Of a DNA stretch of 64,000 nucleotides, positions 25,473-34,037 are shown piece after piece. Under the pieces are notes generated by a model. It ran no database searches and was not told the origin of the DNA. It was given only the letters and a program-made list of their open reading frames with translations. A program made the translations under genes and the position numbers. Within the stretch, counting starts at the first letter, position 1. The number at the start of each line of letters is the position of its first letter. The DNA is from Paenibacillus nasutitermitis (lineage in GTDB: Bacteria > Bacillota > Bacilli > Paenibacillales > Paenibacillaceae), in contig NZ_BMHP01000001.1 in NCBI RefSeq assembly GCF_014641075.1, positions 2,038,171 to 2,102,170 of the forward strand. Direction: 5' to 3'.

Positions 25473-26054
25473 CTGAAAAGCAATGAAATTAAGGAGGCCG
25501 CTCTTAAATTTTTCACGATTCATGGATATGAAGGAGCATCGCTTTCTCAGATCGCTGACGAAGTGGGTATGAAAAAACAATCCATTTACGCACATTTCAA
25601 AGGCAAAGATGATCTTTTCTTGCAGGTTTTACGTGATGCGAAAGAGACCGAGTTGTCCTCAAAACTCCAATATTTCAGCAGCATTGGCTCACAAAATCCC
25701 GAGAAAGATTTATACGGATTTCTGCATTTAGTCATTGCTTTGTTCAAAGAAAATGAGCAGTTAAAGTTTTGGCTGCGTATGTCTTTTTTTCCTCCGGCTC
25801 ACCTTGTAGGCGCGATTGAAAAGGAAGTCGTCGATATTGAGAATAAGGTGCAGGCAATACTGGAAATTAAGTTTCATGAATGGATAAAAGCCGATGCAAT
25901 CGCCCCGGATTCACCCAAAATACCGACCCTTGCCTTCATGGGAATCATTGATTCCATTATGCTGGAGCTAGTGTACGTCAATGATGAGAAACGGCTGAAG
26001 GATAAATTGGAAGCCTCTTGGAAAGTATTTTGGAGAGGGATTTCACTTCGCTGA
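25473..26054 (+). CDS. TetR-family regulator with apparent CTG start
   Basis: The 193-residue product has an N-terminal TetR helix-turn-helix: EIKEAALKFFTIHGYEGASL, then SQIADEVGMKKQSIYAHFKGKDDLF. The frame is closed by TAG at 25458-25460, and between it and the homologous N-terminus there is no ATG, GTG or TTG. A CTG at 25473 sits 8 bp after a perfect AGGAGG, giving the expected TetR N-terminus. A start at the internal ATG 25569 would remove most of the DNA-binding domain. CTG initiation is rare and may keep repressor levels low. It is followed by an MFS pump in the same operon, so it most likely controls drug efflux. Confidence 0.85.
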   Translation: MKSNEIKEAALKFFTIHGYEGASLSQIADEVGMKKQSIYAHFKGKDDLFLQVLRDAKETELSSKLQYFSSIGSQNPEKDLYGFLHLVIALFKENEQLKFWLRMSFFPPAHLVGAIEKEVVDIENKVQAILEIKFHEWIKADAIAPDSPKIPTLAFMGIIDSIMLELVYVNDEKRLKDKLEASWKVFWRGISLR

Positions 26055-26080
26055 TTTATAATAGAACGAGGTCAATAATC

Positions 26081-27265
26081 ATGAAGAAAATAAAATCACA
26101 AAAAGCCGTATTAATTATTCTTCTAAGCAATATTTTCATTGCCTTTCTGGGCATCGGCCTTGTTATCCCCGTCATGCCGTCCTTTATGAATATCATGCAT
26201 CTATCGGGAAAAACGATGGGGTATCTTGTCGCGGCATTTGCGGTGGCACAACTGATTATGTCGCCATTCGCAGGACGCTGGGTAGACCGTTTCGGCAGAA
26301 AAAAAATGATTACAATCGGCTTGCTTCTCTTTGGCACCTCGGAACTTGTATTTGGTTTGGGTACGAGTGTTTCGGTGCTGTATTTATCGAGGATTCTGGG
26401 CGGTTTCAGCGCTGCCTTTATTATGCCCGCAGTTACGGCGTATCTCGCTGATATTACTTCTATTGAGGAACGTCCGAAGGCGATGGGGTATTTGTCTGCC
26501 GCCATCAGCACCGGATTTATTATCGGGCCAGGTATCGGCGGATTTATTGCAGAATACGGCATTCGCATGCCTTTTTTCTTTGCGGCAGCCTTTGCCTTTA
26601 TCGCATGTGCTTTATCCTTGTTTATTCTAAAAGAACCGCTATCCAAGGAACAACTTGCAGAAATTTCGGCGAATACCGATCAAACCAACTTTTTTAGCGA
26701 TTTGAAAAAATCGCTTAACCCCGTTTACTTTATTGCCTTTGTCATTGTATTTGTACTCGCTTTTGGTTTATCCGCCTACGAGACCATTTTTAGCCTGTTT
26801 TCCGATCATAAATTCGGCTATTCGCCCAAGGACATTGCAGCCATTATTACGATCAGCTCCATCTTCGGCGTCATTGTGCAAGTATTTATGTTCGGAAGAA
26901 TGGTCAACCTGATAGGCGAGAAGAAAATGATCCAATTCTGTTTAATCGCTGGAGCGGTATTGGCGGTGATGTCTACCGTGATTACCGGTTTCTGGGCAGT
27001 GCTGACGGTAACATGCTTCATTTTTCTCGCGTTTGATTTGCTTCGTCCGGCATTGACGACATTTTTATCGCGGGCTGCCGGAAAAGAGCAGGGGTTCGTT
27101 GCCGGAATGAACTCAACTTACACAAGCTTGGGCACGATCGCCGGGCCGGCGATGGGTGGGATTTTGTTTGATGTCAATATCCATTATCCGTATCTGTTCG
27201 CAGCCGTCATTATAGTCATTGGCCTCGGTATTACAGTCTTCTGGAAAGAAAAACAATGGGCATAA
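26081..27265 (+). CDS. NorA/Bmr-type MFS multidrug efflux protein
   Basis: The 394-residue product has twelve membrane segments. The DHA1 motifs are present: FLGIGLVIPVMPSFM in helix 1, motif A as GRWVDRFGRKK, and motif C as GFIIGPGIGGFIAEY. This pattern is that of NorA, Bmr and Blt, proton-driven exporters of fluoroquinolones and cationic dyes. The ATG at 26081 has CGAGG upstream and lies 26 bp after the TetR stop, within one operon. A strong terminator follows. Drug range cannot be read from sequence. Confidence 0.85.
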   Translation: MKKIKSQKAVLIILLSNIFIAFLGIGLVIPVMPSFMNIMHLSGKTMGYLVAAFAVAQLIMSPFAGRWVDRFGRKKMITIGLLLFGTSELVFGLGTSVSVLYLSRILGGFSAAFIMPAVTAYLADITSIEERPKAMGYLSAAISTGFIIGPGIGGFIAEYGIRMPFFFAAAFAFIACALSLFILKEPLSKEQLAEISANTDQTNFFSDLKKSLNPVYFIAFVIVFVLAFGLSAYETIFSLFSDHKFGYSPKDIAAIITISSIFGVIVQVFMFGRMVNLIGEKKMIQFCLIAGAVLAVMSTVITGFWAVLTVTCFIFLAFDLLRPALTTFLSRAAGKEQGFVAGMNSTYTSLGTIAGPAMGGILFDVNIHYPYLFAAVIIVIGLGITVFWKEKQWA

Positions 27266-27295
27266 AATGTTTCCGTTCCGGTTGGTACGGGTTTA

Positions 27296-27329
27296 ATCGG
27301 ACTCTCATATAGGGAGTCCGATTTTTTTG
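27296..27329 (+). terminator. Terminator of the TetR-MFS operon
   Basis: AATCGGACTC and GAGTCCGATT form a clean hairpin with a short loop followed by TTTTTT. It closes the efflux operon before the sugar locus. Confidence 0.9.
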
Positions 27330-27462
27330 TTTCCACTTCCTGGGAACCACGCTTAAACAAAGTATCCCAAACTGCGAGAGCCTTTATGATCAAAATTTAC
27401 TTTGCAATTATCCACGGATTGGTATTAATATAATCCTCAAAGCAATTAGGGGGAATTAGGCT

Positions 27463-29178
27463 ATGAAACTGGTTCAACTGATACGATCAAGATTGCATTA
27501 CAAAATGATCATTATCTACTCGCTTCTGACATTAGCGCCTTTAATCATTGTAAGCGCTACATTTTATTATAACTCAAAGCGTATTCTTGAGAATAACGAG
27601 GACCAATCCTTTAAACAAACATTTTCTGAAACTTCCGACAAGATTGATGGCGTATTGAAGGCATTTGCGCGGCAGGCTTCCGACATCGGCGACAACCGTT
27701 TGGTATACACGCTTTTGCGGAATGCGGCTTCACCGGAAAGATATCCTCTAATGCCTTCCGAACAGTCTGCGCTTGAAGAGGGCGTCGAACAAATGCTGCA
27801 GATCGAATTGGAAGATATGCAGCGCAGCATTGGCGATTTCGCGAATTCAATCCATCTCTACAATAAGATAGGCAATCATTATTCCGCAGGATCCAATCAA
27901 GATGTTCAATACTATGAAGCGATGAACATTATGCCTTTCGAAAAGCAAGGTGTTCCTGAATGGGCTTTTTTTGTTGATCACCGGCGTATGATTTGCAATA
28001 TGCAGCTTATTGATACCGTAACGGGAACGCATCTGGGACTCTTGGTTATTATGTTGGATACGGAAAAGGTAAAGGCCTTATTTGGCACTTATCCGAAAAG
28101 CTCTTTTTTTATTACAAACGCAAACAATGTCGTCATGTCCACTGATGATTCTGAAGCAATCGGTCAGCTGCTTCCAATGGCCAAAAAGAGCACGACGATT
28201 ATGACGGAAAGAAAGTCCAAGGGAACCGATTTCAAATATATTAGCCGCATTCCCATTTCAGAAGCTAGTGCGGGTATTCGTAAGCTAGCCGTATTTTCGA
28301 TTGTCATTACGTTGGTTTCATGGATCGCGGTCATGGTCATCACCCACTACGTGCTCAGGAGAATCACAAGCCCAATAACTACTTTAAGCAAATTAATGCG
28401 AAAGGTGCAAAAAGAAAATTACCAGCTCATCGAAAACTTCGGTTCGCATGACGAGATTGCACTGCTATGTAACAGTTTCAATAAGATGATCATGGAAACA
28501 AGGGATTTGATTCAGAAAGTGTACAAGGCCGAACTGATTCAGAAGGAAGCGCAGCTGACAGCGATCCGGACTTACTTTAATCCGCATTTCTTACATAACA
28601 CGCTTGAGTACATAAGCATATTGGCCAAATCAAAGGAGAAGATCGATTTGATCCCCAATCTCGTCAAAAATCTTTCCAGCATATTTCGTTTTTCAATCGC
28701 TCCGGGAGAAGCTTTCGTATCCCTGGAGGTAGAAGTGAAATTCGCTCAGATTTACCTGCAAATCCATCAATACCGGTTCGAGGATCGTTTTGAATACCAT
28801 CTGGACATACCCGATCACTTGAAGCTAGTAAGCGTGCCGAAGCTCATCCTTCAACCCATTATCGAGAATGCTTTTATACACGGCATCGATCATATTCGCC
28901 ACAAAGGTCGAATCGATATTCGCGCATACGAAAGCAATTTTAATCTTGTCATTGAAGTTGAGGATAATGGCCGGTTAGCCGATGGGGGAATGTCTGGGAC
29001 GAAAGGGATGGGGTCGGGATTGAATAGCATTGAATCGAGGATTAAACTCCATTACGGGGATCGCTTCGGACTTGAGAAGTTACAGGGTGCTCATGGAATG
29101 ATCATTCGGCTTCAATTGCCGATTCTAATGAATGACGATGAAGAGAATTCACCAGGAAAGGAAGACGACAGCAGATGA
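27463..29178 (+). CDS. YesM-type sensor histidine kinase
   Basis: The 571-residue product has two membrane helices (about residues 14-35 and 275-295) flanking an extracytoplasmic sensor domain of about 240 residues, then a HAMP linker (RRITSPITTLSKLM). The His-kinase domain of the LytS/YesM type has the phospho-acceptor region QLTAIRTYFNPHFLHNTLEYI, the N box LILQPIIENAFIHG and a G box GTKGMGSGL. The acceptor motif departs slightly from the usual QAQINPHFLYN. With the next gene it forms a YesMN pair that senses oligosaccharides and turns on the adjacent sugar transporter. Its stop overlaps the regulator start by 4 bp. Confidence 0.9.
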   Translation: MKLVQLIRSRLHYKMIIIYSLLTLAPLIIVSATFYYNSKRILENNEDQSFKQTFSETSDKIDGVLKAFARQASDIGDNRLVYTLLRNAASPERYPLMPSEQSALEEGVEQMLQIELEDMQRSIGDFANSIHLYNKIGNHYSAGSNQDVQYYEAMNIMPFEKQGVPEWAFFVDHRRMICNMQLIDTVTGTHLGLLVIMLDTEKVKALFGTYPKSSFFITNANNVVMSTDDSEAIGQLLPMAKKSTTIMTERKSKGTDFKYISRIPISEASAGIRKLAVFSIVITLVSWIAVMVITHYVLRRITSPITTLSKLMRKVQKENYQLIENFGSHDEIALLCNSFNKMIMETRDLIQKVYKAELIQKEAQLTAIRTYFNPHFLHNTLEYISILAKSKEKIDLIPNLVKNLSSIFRFSIAPGEAFVSLEVEVKFAQIYLQIHQYRFEDRFEYHLDIPDHLKLVSVPKLILQPIIENAFIHGIDHIRHKGRIDIRAYESNFNLVIEVEDNGRLADGGMSGTKGMGSGLNSIESRIKLHYGDRFGLEKLQGAHGMIIRLQLPILMNDDEENSPGKEDDSR

Positions 29179-30722
29179 ATATATTCGTGGTAGATGACGA
29201 AAAAGCAGTTCGGGACTATATCGTTTCCCTTCCCGAATGGGAGCATCTTGGCTGCAAAATCATTGGACAGGCGGCTGATGGATGGGAAGCTTATGAAGCT
29301 TTGATCGAAATGAAGGAACGCATTCCCGACATCCTGATATCCGATATTCGTATGCCCGTCATGGACGGAATAGAGTTGTCCAGGCGTGTTCTGGAAAAAT
29401 TCCCGGATATGAAAGTGATATTCCTGACCGCCTATAGCGAATTTAACTATGCCAAGCAGGCTGTTAAGCTTGGAGTCTCGGATTTCATCACCAAGCCCTT
29501 TCACGAAAGTGAGCTGCTGGACAGCGTCAAATGGATTAAAGAACATCGGCTGGATCGTCAGAATGCGGATTTGATCCGGCAGGAGGAATGGATTCAGACA
29601 CTGCTAAACCCGGATTTGTCGGAGCAAGCCAAGTCAGCAGCGCTTGGTCAGCCGGAGCTGTTAATGAAATCGGCTGTGTTCCTGTCTATTGAAATCGACA
29701 ATGTGGATTTTCTGGATTACACGGGAAAACCTTTCTCCAAGCTTACGTTGCGGGAAAAAATATTTGAGGTCATGTCTTTCTGTCCTTTTCCTTACTGGTC
29801 GGCTCTTTCGCAGAGCGGAGTATATTTGATCCTGTTTACACCGCTTACTCTTCCTCAGGACGAAACGGCACATGAAGCAATGGATGTTGCCCGCCGGATT
29901 CTGGAGACGAGCAATGAATCATTAGGTTTTAGCGTTTCAATTGGAATCAGCGATTGCTTAAACTCCGCGCTGGAGCTCAGAAGAGGACTTGAAGAAGCGA
30001 AGAGTTGTCTGGATTATCGGATGTTGATTGGCCGCAAATCGATCATAGCTTTTCCAGCCATGAGATCCCTCAAGGAACAAAAACGGGCGCAAATGGAAAT
30101 TAACCATACGGAATTAACAGAAGTACTGCGCAAAGGGGAAGTGGAGCTTATCCCGGATTATTTGAATAAAATGAATAGGATATTTCTGCTGGAGGGTCTG
30201 AATAAAAAACGGATCCAAGAGGAATGCATGGAAATGGTAACGGTGACTGGCAAAACACTTCTCGCGTTCGGCTTGCAGCCGAACCCTGAAGAGATGTTAG
30301 CCGTTCGTAAAAGTGTTTTATCCTTTACGATTCTCTCCGACTTGATGCCGTTCATGCAACAATTTTTGGAAAAAGCAGTATCGGTCATTGGGTCTGTCAA
30401 ACAGAAAACGTCCGGAAATTTAATCGATCATGTAACGAAGTTTATTGAACTCCGGTACATGGACGACATTACTTTGCAGCTCTTGGCAGATGAACTCTTT
30501 ATTAATTATTCCTACCTCAGCAGGCTTATCAAGAAGGAAACAGGCCAAAATTTCAGAGATTTGTTATGGGAATACCGCGTTGAAATGGCTAAGATTAAGC
30601 TCTCGACGACAAACCTTAAGCATTATGAGGTTGCATACGCGGTGGGATTTAAGGATCCTGCCCATTTCAGTCAATTATTCAAGAAATTAACGGGCAAAAG
30701 CCCGGGTGAATATAAATCATAA
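29175..30722 (+). CDS. YesN-type response regulator with AraC domain
   Basis: The 515-residue product starts with a receiver domain: acidic pocket VDDEKAVRD, phospho-acceptor Asp at residue 57 in ILISDIRMPVMDG, and the conserved Lys in ITKPFHESEL. A middle region of about 270 residues is poorly conserved. The C-terminal 100 residues are two AraC-type helix-turn-helices (LQLLADELFINYSYLSRLIKKETG and HYEVAYAVGFKDPAHFSQLFKKLTG). It should activate the binding-protein promoter just downstream and perhaps the whole transporter-hydrolase operon. Confidence 0.9.
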   Translation: MNIFVVDDEKAVRDYIVSLPEWEHLGCKIIGQAADGWEAYEALIEMKERIPDILISDIRMPVMDGIELSRRVLEKFPDMKVIFLTAYSEFNYAKQAVKLGVSDFITKPFHESELLDSVKWIKEHRLDRQNADLIRQEEWIQTLLNPDLSEQAKSAALGQPELLMKSAVFLSIEIDNVDFLDYTGKPFSKLTLREKIFEVMSFCPFPYWSALSQSGVYLILFTPLTLPQDETAHEAMDVARRILETSNESLGFSVSIGISDCLNSALELRRGLEEAKSCLDYRMLIGRKSIIAFPAMRSLKEQKRAQMEINHTELTEVLRKGEVELIPDYLNKMNRIFLLEGLNKKRIQEECMEMVTVTGKTLLAFGLQPNPEEMLAVRKSVLSFTILSDLMPFMQQFLEKAVSVIGSVKQKTSGNLIDHVTKFIELRYMDDITLQLLADELFINYSYLSRLIKKETGQNFRDLLWEYRVEMAKIKLSTTNLKHYEVAYAVGFKDPAHFSQLFKKLTGKSPGEYKS

Positions 30723-30814
30723 AGAAAAATACAGAACATGTTTTGAAAAATACACACATGTCGATTGATGGCGAGTTCGTTTAGTCTAGGAAATAGGAAA
30801 GGGTTCTACTTAAA

Positions 30815-30830
30815 CAAGTGAGCGCTTATC
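30815..30830. promoter_or_regulatory. Imperfect cre-like element
   Basis: CAAGTGAGCGCTTATC surrounds the AGCGCT core 32 bp before the binding-protein start. It matches only part of the cre consensus, so CcpA control of the sugar operon is possible but weaker than the site at 3536. Confidence 0.4.
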
Positions 30831-30861
30831 CTTAAAAAGAAAATTTGCGGGAGGTCACAAA

Positions 30862-32211
30862 GTGAAAAAGAGAAAGACTCTTCTTCTGTCCATTACGCTA
30901 TTAATGACGATGGCGTTATCGGCATGCGGAGGAAATGAAGCTCAAAGCCCAAAAGAATCGGGCAAAAACGGATCGGCAGAGAGTGCTCCTGCCAGTGATT
31001 CGAATGACAATGCATTTACCATTCGTGTTGGAGCCTGGTTTATCGATGATCGGCCTTACATGCAAGAGTTTAAAGCGAATATCGAGAAAGCTTACAAAGC
31101 GAAGCAGCCTAACGGTACCATCCAATGGGATATTACGCTCGGCGACACCTATTCCGACAAATTAAAGGCGGAGTTAGCTTCGGATACGGCACCGGACGTA
31201 TTCTTCCACCAAGGACAAACCGCAAAGTTCGGTGAAGTCGGGTATTTGGCGGATTTATCAGGCGAGTCATGGGCGGGTAAGCTTAATCCGGGTACGAAAA
31301 GCTCCTATCTTTTTCAGGATAAAGTCTATTCCCTGCCGATGGGGGTTGCCTCCAGCGGAATATGGTATAACAAGAAGATTTTCAGCGATCTGGGAATCCA
31401 GGTACCCAAGTCGTGGCCGGAGCTTGAGAAGGCTTTCTCCGCGATTAAAGCAGCAGGCATTACTCCGGTTGCTGCAGGATTCAAGGATATCTGGACAGCT
31501 CAAATGACCTTTAATCTCTGGATGCAGCCCTATGGGAACGAAAGCAGTCCCACCTACGGCAAAGATTTGTATGAAGGCAAGAAGACGTTGGAAGGACCTG
31601 AAGTTCAAGCGGTCATGACTCATCTGCAGGAGATGGTAGAAAAGGGGTATCTGAACAAGACTGCACTCAGTATTGATTGGCCGCAATCCGCAGAACTGTT
31701 CACTTCAGGGAAAGCGGCCATGATCGTACAAGGTCCCTGGATGCCCGGAACGGCGAAGGAAAATTTCCAAACCAAAGGACATGCGGCATTTGATCTCGGT
31801 TATTTTCCTTTCACGACGGATAAAGGATATGCCAAATTATCTCTCGGAATCGACCAATCTCTTTCTGTCAATGCCAAAACAAAGCTGATGCAGCAGGCGA
31901 AGGATTTGGTCAACGTCATTGCCAGTCCTGAAGTCTACGGTCCGTTTAACGTGGGAGGCGGGACGGTTCCCGCTATTCAAGGCATGCAATTGAATTACCC
32001 GGACACGGCATTGAATGACCTGCTAAAGGTTGTTGAAGAGACGGATTCCGGTATGGGATATGAATCTTACTTGCCTGCATCCGCATTGACATCACTCGTG
32101 GAGACGTTCACGAAAGTGGCATCCGGAATTAAGTTTAATCCCGATGACTTGGCAGAAGCACAGAAAAAACTCGAAAAAGATAAAGGGACGGTCATCGTTC
32201 CAGCAGAGTAA
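30862..32211 (+). CDS. Sugar ABC transporter substrate-binding lipoprotein
   Basis: The 449-residue product is a family 1 solute-binding protein. The signal peptide ends with the lipobox LSAC followed by GGNEAQSP and a Ser/Glu-rich linker. The body shows the usual pattern: DTAPDVFFHQGQTA, YSLPMGVASSGIWYNKKIF, PKSWPELEKAFSAIKAAGITPVAAG and AMIVQGPWMPG. It captures an oligosaccharide outside the membrane and delivers it to the two permeases encoded next. GGGAGGT precedes the GTG start. A large hairpin separates it from the permease genes. Confidence 0.9.
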   Translation: MKKRKTLLLSITLLMTMALSACGGNEAQSPKESGKNGSAESAPASDSNDNAFTIRVGAWFIDDRPYMQEFKANIEKAYKAKQPNGTIQWDITLGDTYSDKLKAELASDTAPDVFFHQGQTAKFGEVGYLADLSGESWAGKLNPGTKSSYLFQDKVYSLPMGVASSGIWYNKKIFSDLGIQVPKSWPELEKAFSAIKAAGITPVAAGFKDIWTAQMTFNLWMQPYGNESSPTYGKDLYEGKKTLEGPEVQAVMTHLQEMVEKGYLNKTALSIDWPQSAELFTSGKAAMIVQGPWMPGTAKENFQTKGHAAFDLGYFPFTTDKGYAKLSLGIDQSLSVNAKTKLMQQAKDLVNVIASPEVYGPFNVGGGTVPAIQGMQLNYPDTALNDLLKVVEETDSGMGYESYLPASALTSLVETFTKVASGIKFNPDDLAEAQKKLEKDKGTVIVPAE

Positions 32212-32227
32212 ACCATAATATTCTAAT

Positions 32228-32259
32228 TCGACCGGCCGGCTGAACAGACGGCCGGTCGA
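32228..32259 (+). promoter_or_regulatory. GC-rich intercistronic hairpin
   Basis: TCGACCGGCCG and CGGCCGGTCGA are perfect 11-bp arms around a 10-nt loop, without a T tract. It lies between the binding-protein and permease genes. Such structures commonly protect the upstream message from 3' decay so that more binding protein than permease is made. Confidence 0.75.
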
Positions 32260-32280
32260 GTATTAAGCAGGTGAAAGAAG

Positions 32281-33159
32281 TTGAATAATCGAACACGCGA
32301 TTGGATGACCGGATTACTATTCATCCTTCCAGCAACAATATTGTTTATAGCTTTTGTTTATTATCCGTTTGCGCAAAGCATTTATTACTCGTTCACGGAG
32401 TGGGATTCGATTCGACCGGCAAAATATATCGGATTGGATAATTATGTGTATCTTCTCGATGACTCCAAGATGCTAAATGCTGCGAAGAATACGCTGCTGA
32501 TTACGGCCTTCGGGTTAGCTATACAGAACCCGCTTTCGCTATTGTTGGCTGTTTTGTTGAATCGATCGTTTCGTACCCGGGCATTTTTGCGAACGGCCTT
32601 TTATTTACCGGTCGTTGTTAGTCTCGTCGTTACTTCGATCGTATGGGGCAGCATTTTACAGTATGATGGATTGCTTAATGCCTTGCTTGAGCGAATTGGA
32701 CTGGCGGATTGGAGCCGTGATTGGCTGGGCAATTCGCATACCGTATTTCCGACGATTATTGCCATGACGCAGTGGCAGGGGCTAGGTTATTGTGCCGTAA
32801 TTTATTTGGCGGGGCTCCAATCGATTCCGCAAGAGCTGTATGAAGCCGCCAAGATTGACGGGGCCAATACGGGGAGACGTTTTGTCCACGTAACGCTTCC
32901 GCTGTTAATGCCTGCCATTACGATCGTCGTTTTCCTGACTATTATCGGAGGGCTTAAGATGTTTGATATCCCTTATGTCATGACAGGCGGTGGACCTGGC
33001 TCATCATCCTATACGCTGACACTTGCGATTTATAACGCTGCGTTCCGTGAGAACACCTACGGTTACGCAATCGCAGCTGGTATCGTCCTCATGATATTCA
33101 TTATGATCGTTACGCTCATTCAACTGAGAATTACGCGTCGAAGAGAGGTGGAGATTTAA
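32281..33159 (+). CDS. Sugar ABC permease, MalF/UgpA type
   Basis: The 292-residue product has six membrane segments and the EAA loop IPQELYEAAKIDGANTGRRF that docks the ATPase. It belongs to the CUT1 sugar importer class. The start is a TTG at 32281 with AGGTG about 7 bp upstream. Its stop TAA overlaps the next ATG by one base, so the permeases are co-translated. No ATPase gene is present in this operon; Bacillales CUT1 systems usually borrow MsmX. Confidence 0.9.
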   Translation: MNNRTRDWMTGLLFILPATILFIAFVYYPFAQSIYYSFTEWDSIRPAKYIGLDNYVYLLDDSKMLNAAKNTLLITAFGLAIQNPLSLLLAVLLNRSFRTRAFLRTAFYLPVVVSLVVTSIVWGSILQYDGLLNALLERIGLADWSRDWLGNSHTVFPTIIAMTQWQGLGYCAVIYLAGLQSIPQELYEAAKIDGANTGRRFVHVTLPLLMPAITIVVFLTIIGGLKMFDIPYVMTGGGPGSSSYTLTLAIYNAAFRENTYGYAIAAGIVLMIFIMIVTLIQLRITRRREVEI

Positions 33160-34001
33160 TGGACACGCTCTTTTCAAAGCGGAGAGATTACGTTGGAATG
33201 GTATCGGAACTTGTATTCATTGCGGTGGCATTGCTTTTTCTATTTCCGATTCTCTATCTTGTAATGGCCAGCTTCAAGGAGCCAGGCCAGTTCTATGACC
33301 CGCTGGCATTGCCGGATTCTCTTTATCTAGGACATTATGTGAAAGCCTTTGACAAAGTAAACGTAATGTCAGGCTTTATGAATACCTTTGCCATCAGCGC
33401 GGGTTCAATCGGCCTCATCATTATCGTCTCTTCCATGGCGGGTTATATTATTGCTCGTATGCCGCACAAGTTTTTTCAATTCCTGTTCTACTTCTTCATC
33501 TCCGGGATGGTGATTCCGCTTCAAACAGGAATGATCCCGATCTTTAAAATGGGGGTCTCGCTGCACCTCATAGATACACGCACCTTTATGATTCTATTGT
33601 ATACGGCGGGTGCAATCCCGATGGCTACGTTTATGTACGCGGGATTTACAAAGTCTGTGCCCCGAGAGATCGAAGAATCGGCTGCCATGGACGGATATAA
33701 CAGGTTTCGCACGTTCTGGTTTATTATTTTCCCATTATTGCTCCCGGCAACGGGAACTCTGATTATGCTGAACATCTACGGAATATGGAACGATCTATTC
33801 GGACCCTTGCTCTACTTAAAGAATCCGGCGAAAATGACGCTTATGGCGCAAGTGGTTCAATTTAAAGCGAATAACCAATCGATCGACTACGGTCCGATTT
33901 TTGCGCTGTGCGTAATGGCGACTTTGCCTTTAATTATCCTGTTTCTCTTTACGCAGAAGTACATGATGAAGGGACTCATCATTGGATCGGTTAAAGGCTG
34001 A
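33159..34001 (+). CDS. Sugar ABC permease, MalG/UgpE type
   Basis: The 280-residue product has six membrane segments and the EAA loop VPREIEESAAMDGYNRFRTF. It partners the preceding permease in a CUT1 importer. Typical end segment QKYMMKGLIIGSVKG is complete. The start ATG overlaps the preceding stop. The rhamnosidase gene begins 36 bp downstream, consistent with one operon for uptake and intracellular breakdown. Confidence 0.9.
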   Translation: MDTLFSKRRDYVGMVSELVFIAVALLFLFPILYLVMASFKEPGQFYDPLALPDSLYLGHYVKAFDKVNVMSGFMNTFAISAGSIGLIIIVSSMAGYIIARMPHKFFQFLFYFFISGMVIPLQTGMIPIFKMGVSLHLIDTRTFMILLYTAGAIPMATFMYAGFTKSVPREIEESAAMDGYNRFRTFWFIIFPLLLPATGTLIMLNIYGIWNDLFGPLLYLKNPAKMTLMAQVVQFKANNQSIDYGPIFALCVMATLPLIILFLFTQKYMMKGLIIGSVKG

Positions 34002-34037
34002 GATGACCGCATGATTATGAGGGATGGAGGAGCGAAG

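Noticed and set aside
26056-26646. 196-codon open frame on the minus strand
   Set aside because: Antisense to the MFS efflux gene; the hydrophobic plus-strand codons create the open antisense frame.
27402-27434. Possible promoter TTGCAA ... TATAAT before the sensor kinase
   Set aside because: The spacer is 21 bp, too long for a SigA promoter.
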